Shown: positions 15,199 through 21,532 of the stretch, piece after piece
Numbering within the stretch: the first letter of the stretch is position 1
How the letters are laid out: each line of letters begins with the position of its first letter
Source: an uncultured Oscillospiraceae bacterium
Lineage (GTDB): Bacteria; Bacillota; Clostridia; Oscillospirales; Acutalibacteraceae
Assembly (NCBI GenBank): GCA_910588935.1
Contig: CAJUSM010000050.1
Span: 1 to 21,532 of the forward strand
Reading direction: 5' to 3'
DNA: 21,532 nucleotides
Position numbers and translations under genes: made by a program
Notes under the pieces: model-generated
What the model saw: the letters and a program-made list of their open reading frames with translations, nothing else
What the model was told of the DNA's origin: nothing
Database searches by the model: none

Positions 15199-15207
15199 AG
15201 GAGGTGA
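15199..15207 (+). promoter_or_regulatory. Ribosome binding site favouring a TTG start
   Basis: AGGAGGTGA is a near-complete match to the 16S rRNA tail. The TTG at 15214 is 9 nt after AGGAGG, whereas the first ATG (15229) is 24 nt away, so TTG is preferred. Confidence 0.75.
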
Positions 15208-15213
15208 AGAAGT

Positions 15214-15531
15214 TTGGCAAAAGAGACCATGCAGGCCATCAGCGACGCTGAGCTGAAAGCCCGGGAGGCCGTAATACAGGCCAAAGAGGAAGGTGAAAGG
15301 CTGCTGGCAGACGCCGCTGCCCAAAGCGAGCGGGCTGTGCTGGCAGCGGTAAAAGAGGCCAGAAAAAAGGCCGAAGTCCTCTGCGGCGTAGCCCGGGCGG
15401 ACGCTGATAAGCTAAGCGCGGGAGTCAGGCGCAGCACCCAGGATGAGCAGGAGCGCCTGCGCCATACCGCTGACGAGAGCCGCGGCAAGGTCGTGGAAGA
15501 GATCAGAAAAATCGTTTTGGGCAAGACCTAA
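15214..15531 (+). CDS. V/A-type ATPase peripheral-stalk subunit (H/G-like)
   Basis: This 105-residue, almost entirely alpha-helical and highly charged protein (LKAREAVIQAKEEGERLLAD, KEARKKAEVLCGVARADADK) has Ala-rich heptads. This is the pattern of the small subunit (called H, G or AhaH; NtpF in Enterococcus) that pairs with subunit E in the peripheral stalk. It is first in the operon, directly before subunit I, which is its usual place. The start is TTG. Sequence conservation in this subunit is low, so position and coiled-coil character carry the assignment. Confidence 0.8.
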   Translation: MAKETMQAISDAELKAREAVIQAKEEGERLLADAAAQSERAVLAAVKEARKKAEVLCGVARADADKLSAGVRRSTQDEQERLRHTADESRGKVVEEIRKIVLGKT

Positions 15532-15551
15532 ACCAAGGAGGTTCGATGCAG

Positions 15552-17561
15552 ATGGCGGTAGTGGAAATGAAGCGCATCCATGTATACGCGCTTAAGGACA
15601 ACCGCAAAAAGATTTTGGAAATGCTGCAGCGCAAAGCCGTCCTTGAGGTAAACAACCCGGAAGAGGCCCAAGGCCCCTTCTCCAAAACGGACACCGCTTC
15701 CGCGCGGCTCACGTTCGAAAAAAACTCCCAGCTGATTACCGGCGCTGTGGAAACCCTGGACGCCTATGCCCCCCCGGAAAAGCCGATGCTTGCTATGCTG
15801 GAGGGACGAAAGGGAATTAACGTAAAGCAGTACGAGGCCACTGCCCAGGCGGCCCCGGAGCTGACCAAAACCGCCGGCAGAATTAACGCCCTGGGCAAGC
15901 GCATTGCCGACCAGCAGGCAGAAATTGCCCGGCTGCAGGCCCAGATAGACGCCCTAAAGCCCTGGATGGGCCTGGACGTCTCTATGCGCACTATTGGCAC
16001 TGGCTCCACCAGCGTGTTTATTGGCTCCTTTCCAGAGGAGCTTACCGAAGGGGACATTAAAGCAGGCATTGCCCAAGGCGCCCCAGAGGCTACAGGCGTA
16101 GAGGTGGAGATTGTTAGCACCCAGCCCCAGCAGACCTGCGCTTTTATTGTCTGCCTGGGCAAATTTGGTATGCAGGTAGAATCGGCCATACGGGCTATGG
16201 GCTTTACCTACCCCGCCGCCCCCTCTAAAACCCCGCCTCCCCAACGGGCAGAGGAGCTCAAGGGCCGGATTAAGGCTGCCCAAGAGGAGATTGCCGGGGC
16301 AGAAAAGGAAATTGCCTCTTACGCCGGCAAGCGTGAAGAGCTGCTTTTTACCGCCGACTACTTTACCATGCGCGCCAGCAAGTACCAGGTGCTGGGCGAT
16401 TTGTGGCAAAGCCCCCATGTATTCTACATTTCGGGCTATGTTACCGCCGGCCGGGCCCCGGCCCTGCAAAAGGAGCTGGAGGAAAAGTACCAGGCCTTTG
16501 TAGAGGTGGAAACCCCCGAGGAAGGGGAAGAGCTGCCGGTGCGGCTGCAAAACGGCTTTTTCGGCGCGCCGGTGGAAAGTGTGATTGAGGGCTACAGCCT
16601 GCCGGGCAAGTTTGAGGTAGACCCCGCCAAGGTAATGTGCGTGTTCTACTATGTGCTTTTTGGCATGATGCTCTCTGACGCGGCCTATGGCTTTTTGATC
16701 TCTCTGTGCTGCGGCATTGTGCTGCTGAAGTTTAAAAATATTGAAGACAGCCTGCGCAAGAGCATGAAGATGTTCTTTTTCTGCGGGCTTTCCACCATGT
16801 TCTGGGGCGTGCTGTTTGGCAGCTATTTTGGCGACGCCATTACAGTGGTTTCCCGCACGTTCTTTGGCCATGAGATTGTGGTGCAGCCCCTGTGGTTTGC
16901 CCCCCTGGAGGAGCCTATGCGGCTGATGCTGTTCTCCTTCCTGCTGGGCATTATCCACCTGTTCGCGGGCCTTGCCATGCAGATTTATCAGCTTTGCCGC
17001 CGGGGCAAGTATTTAGACGCTCTGTATGATTCCGGTTTCTGGTATATGCTGGTGGGCGGGCTGATTATTGCCTTGATATCTACCGATATGTTCCAGGACA
17101 TGATGAGCCTGGATATCCCCATTCCCTCTATGGTTACCACCATTGCCCTGGTATTTGCCGGTATTGGCGCGGTGGGCATTGTGGCTACCAGCGGCCGGGA
17201 GAGCCGGGGCGTAAAGCGCTTTTTAAAGGGCCTTTACGGCCTTTACGGGGTTTCCAGCTGGCTTTCGGACATTTTGTCCTATTCCCGGCTGCTGGCCCTG
17301 GGCCTGGCCACCGGCGTTATTGCCCAGGTGTTCAATATGCTGGGCACAATGGCGGGGGGCGGCCCCGTAGGCGCGGTGCTGTTTATTCTGGTGTTCATTA
17401 TTGGCCATGTGCTTAACCTGCTTATTAACCTGCTGGGCGCTTATGTACATACCAACCGCCTGCAGTACGTAGAGTTTTTTGGCAAGTTTTATGAGGGCGG
17501 CGGACGCAAATTTGAGCCCTTTGCCGCCAAAACAAAATACTTTAAGATTACGGAGGAATAG
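15552..17561 (+). CDS. ntpI: V/A-type ATPase subunit I (membrane a-type subunit)
   Basis: This 669-residue stator subunit forms the ion half-channels against the K ring. Residues 1 to about 340 are the cytoplasmic helical arm, with two coiled-coil stretches near 95-135 and 235-260. The rest is the membrane domain with about seven or eight hydrophobic helices. The characteristic SYSRLLALGLATG is present, and its R579 is the essential arginine position of a-type subunits. The start is taken at 15552 and not at 15546: AAGGAGGT (15535-15542) lies 9 nt from 15552 but only 3 nt from the earlier ATG. The N-terminus MAVVEMKRIHVYA then matches the family. The stop is 3 nt before the next start, which implies translational coupling to subunit K. 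Confidence 0.95.
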   Translation: MAVVEMKRIHVYALKDNRKKILEMLQRKAVLEVNNPEEAQGPFSKTDTASARLTFEKNSQLITGAVETLDAYAPPEKPMLAMLEGRKGINVKQYEATAQAAPELTKTAGRINALGKRIADQQAEIARLQAQIDALKPWMGLDVSMRTIGTGSTSVFIGSFPEELTEGDIKAGIAQGAPEATGVEVEIVSTQPQQTCAFIVCLGKFGMQVESAIRAMGFTYPAAPSKTPPPQRAEELKGRIKAAQEEIAGAEKEIASYAGKREELLFTADYFTMRASKYQVLGDLWQSPHVFYISGYVTAGRAPALQKELEEKYQAFVEVETPEEGEELPVRLQNGFFGAPVESVIEGYSLPGKFEVDPAKVMCVFYYVLFGMMLSDAAYGFLISLCCGIVLLKFKNIEDSLRKSMKMFFFCGLSTMFWGVLFGSYFGDAITVVSRTFFGHEIVVQPLWFAPLEEPMRLMLFSFLLGIIHLFAGLAMQIYQLCRRGKYLDALYDSGFWYMLVGGLIIALISTDMFQDMMSLDIPIPSMVTTIALVFAGIGAVGIVATSGRESRGVKRFLKGLYGLYGVSSWLSDILSYSRLLALGLATGVIAQVFNMLGTMAGGGPVGAVLFILVFIIGHVLNLLINLLGAYVHTNRLQYVEFFGKFYEGGGRKFEPFAAKTKYFKITEE

Positions 17562-17564
17562 AAA

Positions 17565-18056
17565 ATGTTTGATTGGACAACGATGGGTGTTGTGTTCGCC
17601 CTGATTGGCGCTGTGCTGGCCGCTTTGATGGGCGGCATTGGTTCCGCAATCGGCGTTGGCATGACCGGCCAGGCCGCTGCCGGCGTTGTAACCGAGGATC
17701 CCTCTAAGTTTGGTAAGGTTCTAATCCTGCAGCTGCTCCCCGGCACCCAGGGCATTTACGGCCTTCTCATTGGCTTTGTTACCCTGACTCAGATCGGCAT
17801 TCTGGGCGGCGACGCCAACATGACCCTGGCTAAGGGCCTGCTGTACTTTGCCGCCTGCCTGCCCATGGCCATTGTAGGCATGGTTTCTGCCAAGTGGCAG
17901 GCCAAGGCCGCGGTTTCTTCCATCTCTTTGGTAGCCAAGAAGCCCGACCAGTTTGGTAAGTCCATGATCTTCCCCGCCATGGTAGAGACCTACGCTGTTT
18001 TGGCTCTGCTCATCTCCATCCTGGCTATTACCAGCATCGGCAGCCTGCAGGTATGA
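17565..18056 (+). CDS. ntpK: V/A-type ATPase subunit K (rotor ring)
   Basis: This 163-residue membrane protein has two fused helical hairpins (four transmembrane segments), as in V-type rotor subunits. The conserved carboxylate is E141 in AMVETYAVLALL. By alignment from memory with Enterococcus hirae NtpK, its known Na+ ligands Leu61, Thr64, Gln65, Gln110 and Glu139 correspond to L58, T61, Q62 (LLPGTQG), Q112 (SAKWQAKAA) and E141 here. The full set points to Na+ and not H+ as the coupling ion. The gene starts 3 nt after subunit I ends, and the ribosome binding sequence GGAGGA lies within the end of that gene. Confidence 0.96.
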   Translation: MFDWTTMGVVFALIGAVLAALMGGIGSAIGVGMTGQAAAGVVTEDPSKFGKVLILQLLPGTQGIYGLLIGFVTLTQIGILGGDANMTLAKGLLYFAACLPMAIVGMVSAKWQAKAAVSSISLVAKKPDQFGKSMIFPAMVETYAVLALLISILAITSIGSLQV

Positions 18057-18093
18057 TGCCGGCGCTGAAAAACAGGAGAGAGGAGGGAAATCC

Positions 18094-18687
18094 ATGACAG
18101 GACTGGAATCTATCATCGGCCAGATTACGAGCGACGGCCAGAAAGAGGCCCAGGCCCAGCTGGACCAGGCCAAGGAACAGGCCGCCCAAATTGCTCAGAA
18201 GGCCCAGGACGAGGCCGCTGTAAAGGTGCGGGCCGCCCTGAAGGACGGAGAGCGCCGGGCCCAGGAGATCCGGGACCGGGCCCAGTCTGCCGCAGAGCTG
18301 GAGCAGCGCAACCAGATGCTGGTGTTTAAGCAGGAGCTGATCCGCCAGGCGGTAGACGCCGCCCGCCAGACCATGGAGCTGGCCCCCGATGACGAGTACT
18401 TTGACATTTTGCTCCAGCTGTTTACCCGCTTTGCCCAGGAGGGCAGGGGAGAGATGCAGCTGAATGCCCGGGACCTAAAGCGCCTGCCAGACGACTTTTT
18501 GGCCCGGATGCGCAAGGCGGTGCCCAAGGCGGAGGTTACCATCTCCCCCCGGCCCCATGAGATAGAGAGCGGTTTCCTCCTGGTTTACGGCGGTGTAGAC
18601 ATTAACTGCACTTTCCAGGCCATTTTTGAGGACGCCTACGACGACCTGCGGGACGCGGCCGGCCGGCTGCTGTTCCCCGCGGGCTGA
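18094..18687 (+). CDS. ntpE: V/A-type ATPase subunit E
   Basis: This 197-residue peripheral-stalk subunit links the A3B3 head to the membrane stator. Residues 1 to about 95 form a long charged helix (QAQLDQAKEQAAQIAQKAQD), partner of the small H/G subunit. The C-terminal half is the globular domain that binds the head, with ESGFLLVYGGVDINCTFQAI near the end. AGGAGGG lies about 7 nt before the ATG. It has the expected position between K and C. Confidence 0.92.
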   Translation: MTGLESIIGQITSDGQKEAQAQLDQAKEQAAQIAQKAQDEAAVKVRAALKDGERRAQEIRDRAQSAAELEQRNQMLVFKQELIRQAVDAARQTMELAPDDEYFDILLQLFTRFAQEGRGEMQLNARDLKRLPDDFLARMRKAVPKAEVTISPRPHEIESGFLLVYGGVDINCTFQAIFEDAYDDLRDAAGRLLFPAG

Positions 18688-18718
18688 TTACGCGCCCCAA
18701 GAAAGGAAGCTGCCTGCT

Positions 18719-19687
18719 ATGAAAGAAGAATATATCTACGCGGTGGCCCGGGTGCGCTCTAAGGAGCTGGGGCTGTTCAGCCGCCAGGACGTGGACCAGC
18801 TGATGGCCTGCAAGACCTATGACGAGTGCCTGAAAACCCTAAACGACAAGGGCTGGGGCACCGGGGAAAGCGGCGCCTCCGCAGAGGCCATATTGGCCGC
18901 GGAGGAGGAGAAGACCTGGGCTTTTATTCACGAGCTTACCGACGACCTGACTCCTTTCCAGGTGCTCCTGTATCCCACCGACTACAATAACCTGAAAGCC
19001 GCCATTAAGGCGGTGGTTACCGGGGTAGAGCCCCACCAGGTGTTTTTGCCTGGAGGCGCGGTGGATGTAGAGCTGATGCTGCGCTGTGTGCGGGAGGGCG
19101 ACTTTTCCGAGCTGCCGGAGGCTATGGCCCAGGCGGCGGACAGCGCCTACCACACCCTGCTGGAAACCCAGGACGGACAGCTCTGCGATGTGATTTTGGA
19201 CCGGGCCTGCCTGGTGGATCTGCTGGAATGCGGCAGGTCCAGCGGCAACGACATCCTAAAGAATTACGCCGAGCTTATTGTGGCTACGGCAAACATTAAG
19301 GTGGCGGTGCGGGCTTGCAAAACCGGAAAAAGCCGGGCCTTTTTGGAGTCGGCCCTGGCGCCCTGCGCCAGCCTAGACGTAGTCTCTTTGGCTGGGGCTG
19401 CCTGCAAAAGCCTGGAGGACCTGTTTGCCTATCTCTCCTCTACAGCCTATGGGGAGGCCGGGGATAAGCTGAAGGAGTCCTACTCCGCCTTTGAGAAATG
19501 GTGCGACGACAGGGTGATGGACCTGGTAAAGGAGCAAAAGATGAACCCCTTTACAGTAGGGCCCCTGTTCGCGTTCGTCATCGCCCGGCGCAACGAGATG
19601 AGCACCGTGCGGATCATCCTTTCTGGCAAGCTAAACCAGCTGGACGACGGGATGGTTCGGGAAAGACTGAGGGAAATGTATGTATAA
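18719..19687 (+). CDS. ntpC: V/A-type ATPase subunit C (d-type, AC39)
   Basis: This 322-residue funnel-shaped subunit connects the central stalk to the K ring. The start is ATG 18719 (MKEEYIYAVARVRSKELGLF), with AAGGAAG about 10 nt upstream. An in-frame ATG at 18626 lies inside subunit E and would add an unrelated extension. Family traits include the N-terminal YAVARVRSKE, the PTDYNNLKAAIKAV segment and the C-terminal PFTVGPLFAFVIARRNEMSTVRIILSGKL. The end overlaps the start of subunit F by 8 nt. Confidence 0.95.
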   Translation: MKEEYIYAVARVRSKELGLFSRQDVDQLMACKTYDECLKTLNDKGWGTGESGASAEAILAAEEEKTWAFIHELTDDLTPFQVLLYPTDYNNLKAAIKAVVTGVEPHQVFLPGGAVDVELMLRCVREGDFSELPEAMAQAADSAYHTLLETQDGQLCDVILDRACLVDLLECGRSSGNDILKNYAELIVATANIKVAVRACKTGKSRAFLESALAPCASLDVVSLAGAACKSLEDLFAYLSSTAYGEAGDKLKESYSAFEKWCDDRVMDLVKEQKMNPFTVGPLFAFVIARRNEMSTVRIILSGKLNQLDDGMVRERLREMYV

Positions 19688-20000
19688 AATTGCAGTTTTG
19701 GGCGACCGCGACAGCATTTACGGCTTTGCGGCCCTGGGGCTGGAGGTGTTTCCGGTTTCTGGCAGCGAGGAGGGCGGGAAAACCCTGCGCCGCCTCAGCG
19801 AGCAGGACTATGCCGTGATATACATCACCGAGGCCTTGGCCGAGGAGCTCTCTGCTGAGCTAGACCATTTTCGGGAGAGCCTGCTGCCTGCCGTAATCCC
19901 CATTCCCGGGGTGCAGGGCAATACAGGCATGGGTATCCGCATGGTGAAGCATTCGGTGGAGCAAGCTGTCGGCTCCGACATCATTTTCAATGATAATTAA
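19680..20000 (+). CDS. V/A-type ATPase subunit F (central stalk)
   Basis: This 106-residue central-stalk subunit binds subunit D and rotates with it (named NtpG in Enterococcus, AtpF in archaeal style). It starts with MYKIAVLGDRDSIYGFAALG and has the family's DYAVIYITEALAEEL and PGVQGNTGMGIRMVKHSVEQAVGSDI. The ATG overlaps the end of subunit C, consistent with coupled translation. Confidence 0.94.
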   Translation: MYKIAVLGDRDSIYGFAALGLEVFPVSGSEEGGKTLRRLSEQDYAVIYITEALAEELSAELDHFRESLLPAVIPIPGVQGNTGMGIRMVKHSVEQAVGSDIIFNDN

Positions 20001-20016
20001 AATAAAACGAGAAACG

Positions 20017-20023
20017 GGTGATC
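20017..20023 (+). promoter_or_regulatory. Unusual downstream-shifted ribosome binding site
   Basis: No AGGAGG precedes subunit A. Instead GGTGATC, which matches the 5'-extended part of the anti-Shine-Dalgarno complement (AAGGAGGTGATC), lies 7 nt before the ATG at 20031. Confidence 0.5.
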
Positions 20024-20030
20024 GGTAAAC

Positions 20031-21532
20031 ATGAGCAATGGCACCATAAAAAAAATAGCCGGGCCTCTCGTTATCGCCAAAGGCATGCGCGACGCCAACA
20101 TGTTTGACGTGGTGCGCGTCAGCGAACGGCGCCTGATCGGCGAAATTATCGAGATCCACGGCGACGAGGCCTCCATTCAGGTGTACGAGGAGACCTCTGG
20201 CCTGGCTCCCGGCGAACCGGTGGTATCCACCGGCGTGCCCATGAGCGTGGAGCTGGGCCCAGGACTTATTACCAGCATTTACGATGGCATCCAGCGCCCC
20301 CTAGACGACATTATGAAAATTTCCGGCAACAACCTGCAGCGGGGCGTGGAGGTTCCCTCCCTAAAGCGGGACCTGGAGTGGGACTTTGTGCCCACCGCCA
20401 AGGTAGGAGACGAGGTAACCGGCGGCGACATCATTGGCACTGTGCAGGAGACCGTGGTGGTTTCCCACAAGATTATGATTCCCCCAGGGGTTTCCGGCAA
20501 GCTGACTGATATTAAGGCCGGCAAGTTTAAGGTAACAGACACTGTGGCCACAGTGGAGACCAAAAATGGCCCGAAGCCCATTGGCCTTATGCAGACCTGG
20601 CCTGTGCGCCAGGGACGCCCCTATAAGCAGAAGCTCTCTCCCGACATGCCCCTGGTAACCGGCCAGCGGGTGGTAGATACCATGTTCCCCATTGCCAAGG
20701 GCGGCGTGGCGGCAGTTCCCGGCCCCTTTGGCAGCGGCAAAACTGTGGTGCAGCACCAGCTGGCCAAGTGGGCCGAGGCGGACATTGTGGTATATATCGG
20801 CTGTGGCGAGCGGGGCAACGAGATGACAGACGTTCTAAACGAGTTCCCCGAGCTGGTGGACCCCAAAACCGGCAAGTCCCTGATGGAGCGCACCGTTCTG
20901 ATCGCCAATACCTCCGACATGCCCGTGGCGGCCCGTGAGGCCTCCATTTATACCGGCATCACCATTGCCGAGTACTTCCGGGACATGGGTTACTCTGTGG
21001 CCCTGATGGCCGACTCCACCTCGCGCTGGGCCGAGGCCCTGCGCGAGATGTCTGGCCGCTTGGAAGAGATGCCTGGCGAAGAAGGCTACCCGGCCTACCT
21101 GGGCAGCCGTTTGGCCCAGTTCTATGAAAGAGCCGGCTCTGTAAAGACCCTGTGCTCTGGGGACCGGGAAGGCGCCCTGTCTGTAATCGGGGCAGTATCC
21201 CCTCCCGGCGGCGACATTTCCGAGCCGGTTTCTCAGGCCACCCTGCGCATTGTAAAGGTGTTCTGGGGCCTGGATTCGTCCCTTGCCCAGCAGCGCCACT
21301 TCCCTGCCATTAACTGGCTGACCAGCTACTCGCTGTATCTGGACAACATGGAAGCCTGGTTTAACAGCAACGTGGCGGAGGACTGGACCTCTTTGCGCAA
21401 CAAGATCAGCAGCCTGCTGCAGGACGAGGCTGAGCTCCAGGAAATTGTACAGCTGGTTGGTATGGACGCCCTAAGCGCCCCGGACCGGCTGAAGCTGGAG
21501 GCCGCCCGGTCTATCCGCGAGGACTTCCTGCA
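20031..21532 (+). CDS. ntpA: V/A-type ATPase catalytic subunit A, 3' end cut off
   Basis: This is the first 500 residues of the catalytic subunit, cut by the right edge; complete proteins have close to 590. It hydrolyses (or makes) ATP in the A3B3 head. Visible parts: the beta-barrel start (GTIKKIAGPLVIAKGM), the non-homologous insert typical of A-type subunits (about 110-185, with VSHKIMIPPGVSGKL), the P-loop GPFGSGKT at 231-238, GCGERGNEMTDVL, and DSTSRWAEALREMSGRLEEM. No frameshift is seen. Subunits B and D are expected just beyond the window. Confidence 0.97.
   Translation, partial: MSNGTIKKIAGPLVIAKGMRDANMFDVVRVSERRLIGEIIEIHGDEASIQVYEETSGLAPGEPVVSTGVPMSVELGPGLITSIYDGIQRPLDDIMKISGNNLQRGVEVPSLKRDLEWDFVPTAKVGDEVTGGDIIGTVQETVVVSHKIMIPPGVSGKLTDIKAGKFKVTDTVATVETKNGPKPIGLMQTWPVRQGRPYKQKLSPDMPLVTGQRVVDTMFPIAKGGVAAVPGPFGSGKTVVQHQLAKWAEADIVVYIGCGERGNEMTDVLNEFPELVDPKTGKSLMERTVLIANTSDMPVAAREASIYTGITIAEYFRDMGYSVALMADSTSRWAEALREMSGRLEEMPGEEGYPAYLGSRLAQFYERAGSVKTLCSGDREGALSVIGAVSPPGGDISEPVSQATLRIVKVFWGLDSSLAQQRHFPAINWLTSYSLYLDNMEAWFNSNVAEDWTSLRNKISSLLQDEAELQEIVQLVGMDALSAPDRLKLEAARSIREDFL

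Noticed and set aside
15954..16958. Minus-strand open frame of 334 codons opposite ntpI
   Set aside because: It is antisense to a well-conserved subunit gene, and its composition (His/Gln/Gly-rich) is that of a shadow.

Overview
This window looks like chromosomal DNA from a GC-rich gut-type member of the Clostridia, probably Oscillospiraceae/Ruminococcaceae. That placement is an inference from the gene set, from strong AGGAGG-type ribosome binding sites, from lipoproteins with low-complexity tails, and from a clostridial-type V-ATPase operon. No rRNA or marker gene is present to prove it.

Layout. Positions 1-1250 hold a decayed ABC-2 transporter: an ATPase and a permease, both broken by frameshifts, a nonsense codon and internal deletions. 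A strong hairpin (1259-1301) and a 100-bp MITE-like element (1315-1414) follow. Next is a membrane-anchored C39-like cysteine peptidase (1504-2289). It converges, across a bidirectional terminator, on a minus-strand pair: a UgtP/MGDG-synthase-like glycolipid glycosyltransferase and an AlkD-type DNA alkylation repair protein. Divergent from that pair is a VanW-domain lipoprotein (4774-6396), separated from it by a two-promoter intergenic region.

The next block is housekeeping: glutamine-dependent NAD+ synthetase (6762-8675), a D-2-hydroxyacid dehydrogenase (9056-10078) and Mfd (10091-13549). The last two are 12 nt apart and probably co-transcribed. A promoter with a long structured leader then drives a PrsA/SurA-like lipoprotein (13807-14985), which is closed by a textbook terminator. 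A perfect-consensus promoter (TTGACA-17-TATAAT) starts a V/A-type ATPase operon in the order H, I, K, E, C, F, A. Subunit A runs off the right edge; B and D are expected beyond it. The K subunit carries the full set of residues known to bind Na+ in Enterococcus hirae NtpK, so the machine is predicted to move Na+.

Non-coding structure is the least ordinary part. A two-hairpin element occurs upstream of both nadE and the dehydrogenase gene, with differences that keep the stems paired. A family of small inverted-repeat elements has ends at 328-354, 1315-1414 and 8804-8830, one of them inside the broken ABC gene. I found no CRISPR array, tRNA, rRNA, defence system or clearly new multi-gene system; most genes here belong to well-known families.
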